A program made the position numbers and the translations under genes. The notes below the pieces were generated by a model. That model saw only the letters and a list, made by a program, of their open reading frames with translations. It searched no databases and was not told where the DNA came from. Below, one piece after another: positions 4,575-11,800 of a DNA stretch of 12,654 nt (the stretch's first letter is position 1; each line of letters starts with the position of its first letter). The DNA lies in the NCBI GenBank assembly GCA_023248835.1, contig JAHFDU010000055.1, positions 2,670 through 15,323 on the forward strand, given 5' to 3'. This DNA is from Myxococcales bacterium. Its GTDB lineage: Bacteria; Myxococcota_A; Polyangia; Palsa-1104.

Positions 4575-6851
4575 GGTACCCCGTGGACGCGGATGTTTTT
4601 TCAGATGGTCTTTGCCACGGTTACAGCCACGGCGTGGGCACAAGAAGTCATGGTGCCCGATGTGATTGAACCGCCCGAACAGCCGCAGACAAAGAGCGAT
4701 CGCTTACCCGATCGTGTTGAACTTGATCGCGACATCGAGCTTGCCAACCTGGTGACTTCGGCACAAAAAGGCGTCACCACGGTGCAAGAGGCGCCGTCGA
4801 TCGTCACCATCATTACCGCCGACGAAATTCGCAGCCGTGGTTTTCGTACCATCCTGGAGGCGCTCACCACCGTCCCAGGCTGGATGGAGTCGAGCGCGAT
4901 CGGTAATCAAGTGCCGGTACCGCTGGTGCGCGGCGTACAGCAAGCCGCGTTACTTTTGCACGACGGCATTTCGATGTTTGATCCCTGGGCCAACATCAGT
5001 CCGTTTGGTCGCAGCCAGCCGCTCGAGAACGTCAAGCGGCTGGAAATTGTCACCGGCCCCGGCGGCGTGCTATGGGGCGCCAATTCGTTTTTGGGAATCG
5101 TCAACGTGATTATGAAAGACGCCGACGACGTGCGCGGCGTCGAGTTCAACTCTGGTTATGGCGACGGCCCCGGCAATCGGCAGAATTTTCGCGGCTACGC
5201 CATGTTTGGCCACAGTTTCTTTCGCGGCAAACTGAAAATTTTTCAGCACGTCTCCTATGAGAACTACATCGGCACGACATTTCCTGCGCCGCAGTTTCTG
5301 GCCAATTCGCCATCACCGCAGCCGGCTGGTCCGGCGATTTACGGTGGAGTGCATGAAGTCGATCCAGCGCGCAGCTGGTTGGTCACAGTAGATGGCAAGT
5401 ATTCACTCGGGCCGGTCAGCGTTTTTTACATGGTGCCGGTGGGCGATCTGCACCCGGCGTTCAGTTTCGGCAACACCACGGTGCCGAACACCAAATGGAA
5501 CATGTACGATCGCTACGCTGCGCTCGAGTACCGCGATCGCTTCTTGCACGATCGGATCGATTTGACCGCGCGCGGCTATTTCACCCAGTTTGTTCGCGGC
5601 AACGCCGTCGAACTGTTCGGCCCGAGTTCGGTGTTTCCTGCGTTCACCAACACCGACGGCAGCGCCAATGTTGGAGGATTCCATTTTGATTTTTCCAAAC
5701 AGCTGATTCAGCGCAGCGGCGGGACGGTCGACGCCGATTTTCATCTGCCGCGTTCGTTTCGCCTGCTCGTAGGCGGCGAGCTCTATTACGAATCGCTGAC
5801 CGGATCGACAGTCTATTTTTCGGCGCCGCAGAGCCCGGCCGATTTGCCGATCTATTGTCCGGTGCAGAACGGCACTCTGGTGCCGACCTGTCCGCGGCAG
5901 TTTGTCAATGACGCCAGCCGTTTTGTCGGCGCGCTTTACACCAACTTGCAGTGGCGCCCGGTGGCTCAGTTGGCGCTCGATGGCGGCGTTCGAATGCAGA
6001 ATGGTTTCAAGATTGGATCGACGCGTGCGTACGGATTGGTGCCGCTTTATTCCGCTGCTGTGGTGTGGAATTTTGTCCGCGATTTTCATTTCAAAGCGGC
6101 CTACGCCACCGGTTTTCGGCCGCCGGTCTATCAGAATACCGAAGCGGCGCTTGGCGGCGTCGAATTCGGCGCCAATCCAAACTTGAAAAATGAAACCTCA
6201 CAATCGTTTGAGGGAGAATTGAACGCGCGACTGTTGCGCAACGTGCGTCGGGTGCGTGAACTGCAGCTGCGCCTCGACTACTCGTACACCTATCTTGGCA
6301 ACCTTATTACCATCCGCCAAGGTCAGTACGAGAATTCCGGCAAGCGCGCCATCCACTCGGTCGAAGCGCTGAGCAAGTTGTACCTCCACGGCGATCATTT
6401 CGTGCAGGCCGCGTACACCTATTTGTATGCGGTGGGCAGCGACGTTGGCGTGATTCGCGCGCTGCCGAGCCATTGGTTTAATGTTGGCCTATCGTTCAAC
6501 TTGATCAAAGACACGCTCGACGTGAATTCCAATTTGACTGTCACCAGCGCCTATCAAGATCCGAATCGTTATTCAGGTGGCGCCGGTTCAATCCCAGGCG
6601 CGACCCGCGATGCGCGGACGCCGGACATCACTTGGGATCGCTTGACGCCGGTGGCGCTGTTGCAAATCGGTGCCCGAGCCCGCTTCTATCACCAACGCAT
6701 TACCCTCAGCGCGCAGGCCTACAACGTGCTCAACCAGCGCTACTACTTTCCCGATCCATTTTACGATTTGGCGCCGACGGTGGAAGTCAATCCACTCCCC
6801 GCCCCAGGATTCAATGTCTTCGCCTCGCTCGGCTATCGCCTGCCCTATTGA
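4572..6851 (+). CDS. TonB-dependent outer-membrane receptor (759 aa)
   Basis: ATG 4572 is chosen over the in-frame TTG at 4569. GGGTGAG from the repeat gives the Shine-Dalgarno. The signal peptide is residues 1-24 (cleavage after AWA). After an acidic Pro-rich linker, the plug domain spans about residues 65-182: 'EAPSIVTIITADEIRSRGF', 'ILEALTTVPGW', 'PLVRGVQQAALLLHDGI', 'LENVKRLEIVTGPGGVLWG', 'GIVNVIMK'. The remaining roughly 570 residues are a 22-strand-type barrel rich in aromatic beta-strands, ending 'VLNQRYYFPDPFYDL' and 'VFASLGYRLPY', typical of the receptor C-terminus. Length is normal. The N-terminal 'ELANLVTSAQKG...TTVQEAPS' style is that of receptors in non-enteric proteobacteria whose substrates are often unknown. 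A loop Cys pair ('YCPVQ...PTCP') may form a disulfide. It transports a large ligand into the periplasm using TonB-ExbBD energy; the ligand cannot be assigned, and no TonB or exb gene is in the window. Confidence 0.93.
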   Translation: MGTPWTRMFFQMVFATVTATAWAQEVMVPDVIEPPEQPQTKSDRLPDRVELDRDIELANLVTSAQKGVTTVQEAPSIVTIITADEIRSRGFRTILEALTTVPGWMESSAIGNQVPVPLVRGVQQAALLLHDGISMFDPWANISPFGRSQPLENVKRLEIVTGPGGVLWGANSFLGIVNVIMKDADDVRGVEFNSGYGDGPGNRQNFRGYAMFGHSFFRGKLKIFQHVSYENYIGTTFPAPQFLANSPSPQPAGPAIYGGVHEVDPARSWLVTVDGKYSLGPVSVFYMVPVGDLHPAFSFGNTTVPNTKWNMYDRYAALEYRDRFLHDRIDLTARGYFTQFVRGNAVELFGPSSVFPAFTNTDGSANVGGFHFDFSKQLIQRSGGTVDADFHLPRSFRLLVGGELYYESLTGSTVYFSAPQSPADLPIYCPVQNGTLVPTCPRQFVNDASRFVGALYTNLQWRPVAQLALDGGVRMQNGFKIGSTRAYGLVPLYSAAVVWNFVRDFHFKAAYATGFRPPVYQNTEAALGGVEFGANPNLKNETSQSFEGELNARLLRNVRRVRELQLRLDYSYTYLGNLITIRQGQYENSGKRAIHSVEALSKLYLHGDHFVQAAYTYLYAVGSDVGVIRALPSHWFNVGLSFNLIKDTLDVNSNLTVTSAYQDPNRYSGGAGSIPGATRDARTPDITWDRLTPVALLQIGARARFYHQRITLSAQAYNVLNQRYYFPDPFYDLAPTVEVNPLPAPGFNVFASLGYRLPY

Positions 6852-6886
6852 GCCTAGGAATCATGGTTGGCGCACGAATCGAAGTG

Positions 6887-6950
6887 GCTAACAGCCGACA
6901 GTTCGGAAAAATCTGGTCCGCACTGTTGGCTGTTAGCTGTAGGCTGTTGG
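6887..6950. terminator. Long hairpin with AACAGCC-type repeat after the receptor gene
   Basis: GCTAACAGCCGACAGT (from about 6887) pairs with ACTGTTGGCTGTTAGC (about 6922-6937), with one G-T wobble. After one mismatch, CGGA pairs with TCCG, leaving a 9-nt loop. No T-run follows, so intrinsic termination is uncertain. The arms and the following CTGTAGGCTGTTGG (6937-6950) repeat words seen at 808-821, so this is also a copy of a dispersed short repeat. It lies between convergent genes and could stop transcription from either side. Confidence 0.5.
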
Positions 6951-6958
6951 CCCGCTAA

Positions 6959-6974
6959 CCTTTGCTGACAAAGG
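6959..6974. terminator. Small hairpin near the end of the minus-strand lipoprotein gene
   Basis: CCTTTG-CTGA-CAAAGG is a perfect 6-bp stem with a 4-nt loop, 10 nt past the TAA of the minus-strand gene. The flank on the lipoprotein side is AT-rich, but no clear T-run follows in either direction. Confidence 0.35.
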
Positions 6975-6984
6975 AGAATCAAAT

Positions 6985-7686
6985 TTATTTCTTCTCGGCG
7001 GGCGGTGGGGCGGACGCGGCGGAATCGCTCGCGGCTGTGGCGGCGGTTGGCAGCGTTGGCGCGGTCGGTGGCTGAATGCGCGCCAAGTCTTCCTTGATCC
7101 AGCGGTCGGCGGTGCCGGCGCCTTTGGTGTCGATGCCGATGCGCTCGAGCTTTCCGTCGTTGCCAAAATACTCCCAGACATCGACGCGGCCGTTGCTCTT
7201 CGACGAGCGCTCAAGTCTTACCAGCTTGTCAGCCTCGAAAAACATCCAGACGTCGGGCCGGCCATCGTTGTTGGTGTCGGCCTCTTTGCGCACCACTTTG
7301 CCGTTGTCGCGAAAACTCCACCATTCGACCTTACCGTCGGCATCGAGGTCGAATTCTTCACTCTTGATCGCACCGGTGGGATCGTAGATCACCCACATGT
7401 TCTTCCTGCCGTCGTGGTGCAGGTCGAGCTCCTCGCAAGTTCGCACTTCGGTGCCGCTGACGTTTAATAGGTAACGCCAGATGTCAGGCTTGCCGTCGTG
7501 ATTGACATCGAGCGTCTCAATGCGCTTGCCGTTTTGTTCGCAACCGCTGTGATCGATCTTGACCGGCTCAGGCTGTGTTGCAGCCGGTTCAGCCGCGGCT
7601 GGGGCAGCGGTGGTTGGCGCTGGCTGATTGGAAGTTGTTGCACAGGCTGCTACACCAAGGATGAACAGCAGGCTTTTTTTCATCAT
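6985..7686 (-). CDS. Lipoprotein with six DxNxDGxxD-W repeats (233 aa)
   Basis: The start is the tandem ATG pair at 7686/7683, preceded on the minus strand by GGTGAC; the longer in-frame extension to 7758 lacks a signal and is rejected. The signal is MMKKSLLFILGVAAC with lipobox V12-A13-A14-C15. A Pro/Ala/Thr linker (16-42) leads to six repeats, each ending in Trp: D60VNHDGKPDIW, D88LHHDGRKNMW, D113LDADGKVEWW, D137TNNDGRPDVW, S161SKSNGRVDVW, D186TKGAGTADRW. The first four keep most of the acidic ligands of EF-hand-like or thrombospondin-type calcium loops; the last two have lost most. The tail is low-complexity Ala/Pro/Ser. It is probably a surface or periplasmic calcium-binding structural lipoprotein of a type common in myxobacteria. 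It is transcribed divergently from the CRP-like gene. Confidence 0.85.
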   Translation of the reverse strand: MMKKSLLFILGVAACATTSNQPAPTTAAPAAAEPAATQPEPVKIDHSGCEQNGKRIETLDVNHDGKPDIWRYLLNVSGTEVRTCEELDLHHDGRKNMWVIYDPTGAIKSEEFDLDADGKVEWWSFRDNGKVVRKEADTNNDGRPDVWMFFEADKLVRLERSSKSNGRVDVWEYFGNDGKLERIGIDTKGAGTADRWIKEDLARIQPPTAPTLPTAATAASDSAASAPPPAEKK

Positions 7687-7893
7687 GTCACCACAGTAGC
7701 GAGTCTGCACGCTCGGTGCAACATCGTCCGCGTTGAAAATCAAAGTGTGAAGGAACAAAGTGTGAACGAAAGTTGTGAACGACTGTTCATTTGTTGTCGT
7801 CTTTTGTCATCGAATTCCCGGGAAGAGCATCACTTTCGCCTTCGAGCAGTTGGCACTGGATTTGCTCATGTTGCGGACCAAGGGAGGTTCTAC
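7687..7893. promoter_or_regulatory. Divergent promoter region between lipoprotein and CRP-like gene
   Basis: These 207 nt must hold both promoters. The centre is AT-richer than the genes and carries the TGTGA array at 7741-7789. The right end has AGGGAGG (7881-7887), a strong Shine-Dalgarno 6 nt before the ATG at 7894. I cannot pick clear -35/-10 pairs. Confidence 0.6.
7741..7789. promoter_or_regulatory. Three direct TGTGAA half-sites and a TGAAC-N4-GTTCA dyad
   Basis: CAAAGTGTGAA occurs at 7741-7751 and 7756-7766, and AAAGTTGTGAA at 7769-7779, so TGTGA half-sites begin at 7746, 7761 and 7774. The last one runs into a perfect inverted repeat TGAAC-GACT-GTTCA (7776-7789). TGTGA is the CRP half-site, and the adjacent regulator has a CRP-like recognition helix, so autoregulation and control of the divergent lipoprotein are plausible. 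The half-sites are direct, not the usual TGTGA-N6-TCACA palindrome. Confidence 0.45.
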
Positions 7894-8658
7894 ATGATGC
7901 CCAACTCGGCTGCTCGTTCGATGTACGGTTCGCCTAGGCCTAGTCGGCCGCCGTTCGGTCGCGTCTGGCCGCTGGCCCAGCGCTCCAACCGTCTTGGTAG
8001 CATCGAACGTTTTCGCCCGGTGCTCGCTCAGACGCCCCTTTTGCGCGTCGCACCGACTGCGGCCCTCGATGACCTGTTTGCCCGTTGCGAACTCCGCACC
8101 GCGCGCAAAAAAGGCGTGCTGGTTAGTCTTGGAGAGCTGGTCGATTCGATCTATCTCATTGCCGCGGGCCGCGTCCGGGTGCAGCGAAGTGCCAACAATG
8201 GCCGCGAGATGACCGTCGGTGAGTACGGACTGGGAGAATTCTTCGGTGAAAGTGTTTTACAGGCCGCCGGCCCGAGTAAAGAGACCGTGCTTGCGACCGA
8301 AGATGTCACCGTGCTGCGGATTCGCCGCGACGAACTGCTCAGCCATCTGCAAATGTTTCCCTCCACCGGCGTGAGTTTGACGGCGGAGCTGGTGCGTCGT
8401 CTCGATCGCCAAAATGACACCGCTGCTGATCTGGCGCTGTACGAAGTGGAAGAGCGTTTGTTACGTCTGATTGGTCGCCTTGCAGCCCGCGACGGCGAGC
8501 GCGTCAGCGACGGTGTGGTGATTCGCCGCATGCCGACCCAGCAGGTACTGGCCAATCAAGTCGGGAGTTGCCGTGAGACGGTTTCGCGCACCATAACAGC
8601 GCTGGAAAAACGCGGCCTCATTCACACCAACGGGCGAATGCTGATACTCAAGACGTAA
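7894..8658 (+). CDS. CRP/FNR-family transcriptional regulator (254 aa)
   Basis: ATG 7894 is set by AGGGAGG 6 nt upstream; a longer in-frame reading to 7498 would overlap the lipoprotein gene and is rejected. Residues 1-40 are an Arg/Pro/Ser-rich extension with no FNR-type cysteine cluster. Residues about 42-160 form the cyclic-nucleotide-binding beta-roll ('LVDSIYLIAAGRVRVQR', 'GEYGLGEFFGESVL', 'ETVLATEDVTVLRI'). E119 matches the ribose-binding Glu of CRP, but the Arg-Ser pair that holds the cAMP phosphate is replaced by K129-E130, so classic cAMP binding is doubtful. The dimerisation helix spans about 157-180. The winged HTH (205-254) has 'QVLANQVGSCRETVSRTITALEKRGLI'-type sequence, with R227-E228 and R232 matching the DNA-contacting Arg-Glu-x-x-x-Arg of E. 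coli CRP. This predicts TGTGA-like half-site recognition. Its ligand is unknown. Confidence 0.9.
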   Translation: MMPNSAARSMYGSPRPSRPPFGRVWPLAQRSNRLGSIERFRPVLAQTPLLRVAPTAALDDLFARCELRTARKKGVLVSLGELVDSIYLIAAGRVRVQRSANNGREMTVGEYGLGEFFGESVLQAAGPSKETVLATEDVTVLRIRRDELLSHLQMFPSTGVSLTAELVRRLDRQNDTAADLALYEVEERLLRLIGRLAARDGERVSDGVVIRRMPTQQVLANQVGSCRETVSRTITALEKRGLIHTNGRMLILKT

Positions 8659-8741
8659 GACGTATGTAAAACTTTGAGCGAAACGAAGAAAATCAGCTGG
8701 AAAAACGCCATTCCTGCGTGCTAATTAGTTCAGAGAAATGG

Positions 8742-8755
8742 CCGGGCCTGCCCGG
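8742..8755. terminator. GC-rich hairpin in convergent spacer
   Basis: Five-base arms CCGGG and CCCGG enclose CCTG, 83 nt past the CRP-like stop and about 60 nt past the RCC1 stop on the other strand. No U-tract follows in either direction, so the terminator call is tentative. Confidence 0.3.
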
Positions 8756-8762
8756 TTGCGGA

Positions 8763-8777
8763 GCTCAGGGCGAGCGG
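8763..8777. repeat. Solitary REP-like half-element
   Basis: GCTCAGGGCGAGCGG differs by one base from the right arm of both full repeats (GCTCAGGGTGAGCGG). No matching left arm is seen nearby, so it may be a remnant or a chance match. Confidence 0.45.
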
Positions 8778-8815
8778 AACGATGCGGTGAAGTCAGTTTT
8801 TGCAAGGTCGGTGAG

Positions 8816-11800
8816 TTACGGCTGAAGCGTGATGTCGACGGGGGAGTGTTGGTCGGTGGTGGTGCCGTCGCCGACTTGGCCGTCGTAATTGTAGCCCCAG
8901 CACTTGACCGCGCCGTTGCTGTACATGGCGCAGCTGGTTCCAAAGCCGGCTGCCACTTGGGTGACACTGGTGGCGGCGGCGAGAGTTTGCACCGGACTCG
9001 AGGCCGAGGTGGTGGTGCCATCGCCGATCTGGCCATAGTCATTGTAGCCCCAGCACTGCAGCCCGCCTGACACCACCGCGCAACCGTGTGCGTACGATTG
9101 TCCGACGCTTACCGCAGTCGCATTGGCGGTGATGCCCGAGACTTGGGTGGCATAAAGATGGTCGATTCCGTCTCCCGCACCCAGGCCGAGCATGGATCCC
9201 CAGCACTTGACTGCACCACTGACGATGGTGCAGCCGTTTGATAGGCCAAGCGCAATCGTCTGCGCTCCCGAGGCCGGGCCGAGTAGATCGATAAATGCCG
9301 GGACCTCGTCGAGGGTAGCTCCGTACGCGTAATCGGGGTTGCCCCAGCAGCGGACGCCACCGTCGACCACAGCGCAGCTTGTCGTTCCGCTGATAGCGAG
9401 CGCGGTAACGCCCGTGGCTATCAAAGGGGCTGCCGGCACCAACACACCAGCGCCCCAACACCTGACCGCGCCCCCGACCAGCGCGCAGCTTTGAACCGGG
9501 CTGGCCGCGACCGCAATCACTCCTGACGCCGCCGCGATAGCGGTGACCGGACCCAGTCGATTGGTGGTGGTGCCGTCGCCGAGCTGACCGTAAACATTTT
9601 GGCCCCAACACTGGACGCCGCCTGCGACCACTGCGCAGGTATGGGCAAGGCCGGTGGCGATCATGGTGACGCTGCTTCCGGATCCGAGGTTGTCGACCCA
9701 AGCTGGACTGTCCACTTCGGTAGTAGTGCCATTGCCGAGTTGACCGGAGTTGTTTCTGCCCCAGCACTGCACCCCTCCGGTCACAATCGCGCACGTGTGA
9801 TGGCAGCCGGCTAAGGTGCCGCCGATCGGCGCGGTGGCGGCGGTGAGGGTGGCGGTTCCGGAGGTCAGCACCAGACCATCGTCGCTGGCGGTAATCGTCG
9901 GCGATTCGCTGGCGTTGTCGAGCACAAAGAAGCTAGCCGAGGAGGTACTGGCAGCGATGGTCAAACTACTGGTGCTGGTGGTGCAGGTCGAGTCGCTAAA
10001 AAGCTGTAGGCCCAAATCTTGCGCCAGCGAGATCGAAACCGTCGCGGCTGCAAACGCGCCATTGTTGTTGGCATCCTGCAGCACGACCGACGCCGCGTTG
10101 CAGGTGCTGCGCGCGATGGTCGGTGCCACCGCCACCATCAACTTGGTGGCGACGCCCGAAATGGCGACCGACACCGGACTACTGTTGATCGCGATCACCG
10201 ATTTTTGATTGCCGAGTTGTCCCGAACTGCCAAACCCCCAACACTTGAACGTTTGGTCATTAAAACGGGCGCAACCGTGGTAATATCCGACCGAGACTTC
10301 GGCGACGTTCTGGCCGGCGGCGATGGCTTCGACCGGAATCATGCTCAAGGCCACGTCCCCGTTGCCAAGCGCGCCGTAGGCGCCACCGCCCCAGCACTGC
10401 ACGCCACCATTGACCGTCGCACACGTGGTTACCAAGTAGGTCGCTATCGAAGTGGCCCCCGAGCTCAGGCCAAGCACTGGTGCGGGGGGCTGGTAACCGG
10501 CTTGAACAACTCCGCGGCCAAGTGTGCCGTAGGTGTTGACGCCCCAGCACTGGACCGCGCCGCCGATGATTGCACAGCCGCTTTCGCTGCCAAGTGAGAG
10601 CGCGGTTACGGCTGACCCCGGGCCGAGTTGGAGGTCAGCGTAGGTGGGACCAACACCATTGTAAGAAAACCGTCCCAATGCTCCGGACGAGTCCGTTCCC
10701 CAGCACTTGACGCCGCCATTGACCACTGCACAAGTACCCGATCCCGCTACTTGGGCCGCGATCGCAGTTGCACCGCTAGCGACCAGGCTGCTTTGAGGGG
10801 TGGTGTAAAAGTTGTTATCGCCTGATCCAAAGCCCATCTGTCCGCCAATGTTTCCTCCCCAGCATTTGACCGCTCCCTTGATGAGCGCGCAGCTGTGATG
10901 CAGACCGGCTACCACGGCGATGACGCCCGACCCGCCAGCGATCGCGGCCACCGACTCGAGACGATTGGTCTGCGTGCCATCGCCGAGCTGCCCAGAGGCG
11001 TTGTATCCCCAACACTTCACCCCGTCGTTCACCACCGCGCAGGCATGATTCTCTGCGGTTGCAACCAAGGTTGCGCCGGAGCCACGCGGAATACCACGCA
11101 CCTGCACCGGAAAGCTCGAGCGCGCGGTCGAGCCGTCGCCAAGTTGACCATAGTAATTGTCGCCCCAGCACTGCACTCCGCCGTCGTAAACGGCGCAAGC
11201 GTAGTTGCGGGAGCCGTTTGCAATTCTGCCGTCGAGCGGAGCGGCCTGAAAAGCGGCGTTGGCGCTGCCACTTGCGAGCCCAGCATTGCTGGCAGTGACC
11301 GTGATCGGCTCGACACTCGCATCTTTGACATAAAAATTGGCCACACTGGTGGCGGCAGCGATGGTGACACTGTTAATTGGAACCGTGCAGTCCGAATCGC
11401 TGTAGAAACCGAGCGACCCGGTGGTAGCGAGAGCGACCACGGTGGCTGCAGCCGGATAGGCAACATAGCTGCTCGCGTCTTTGGTCACTACCGCGCCGGC
11501 GCCACAAGTGTTGGTGGCAATTTTTGGCGCCACCGACACCACCAGCTGGCTTGGCGTCGACGGAGTCGCAACCATCACTGGGCTGGTCTCACCCAGGGTG
11601 GTCTGGCGATTGCCGAGCTGTCCGGAGCTGTTCACGCCCCAACATTTGAGCGTGCCATTGCTGTAGTTCGCACAGGCGCTGGTACCGGCGGCGGCGACGC
11701 CACTGACCCCGCCACCGGTGATGGTGTCGACCGGGGTGGTTCGCTGGGTGGTGGTGGTGTCGCCAAGCTCGCCGTAGGTGTTGGCTCCCCAACACTGGAG

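Larger units (their letters stand above)
8659..8815. other. Convergent spacer between CRP-like and RCC1 genes
   Basis: No gene is seen. CCGGG-CCTG-CCCGG (8742-8755) is a strong small hairpin, possibly ending transcripts from both sides though without a T-run. GCTCAGGGCGAGCGG (8763-8777) matches the right end of the REP-like repeats (1601-1615) with one substitution, a lone half-element without its partner. Confidence 0.5.

Noticed and set aside
5403..6089. Minus-strand ORF of 228 codons inside the receptor gene
   Set aside because: It is antisense to a clear TonB-dependent receptor, and its Arg/His/Gln-rich composition is typical of a shadow frame.
6863..6958. Short plus-strand ORF after the receptor gene
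   Set aside because: It is encoded almost wholly by the hairpin repeat, has no ribosome binding site and ends at once.
6969..6990. AAAGGAG Shine-Dalgarno-like site on the plus strand
   Set aside because: No ATG, GTG or TTG follows at a usable distance with an open frame, and it lies in the hairpin at the end of the minus-strand gene.
7687..7758. 24-residue extension of the minus-strand lipoprotein
   Set aside because: It would bury the lipoprotein signal peptide and cover the TGTGA array; GGTGAC before 7686 supports the shorter form.
7741..7789. CRISPR-like or tandem satellite reading of the TGTGAA repeats
   Set aside because: Units are 13-15 nt with no spacers, far too short for CRISPR; an operator array fits better.
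7498..7893. N-terminal extension of the CRP-like protein
   Set aside because: It would overlap the divergent lipoprotein gene and its promoter, and a strong AGGGAGG site sets the start at 7894.
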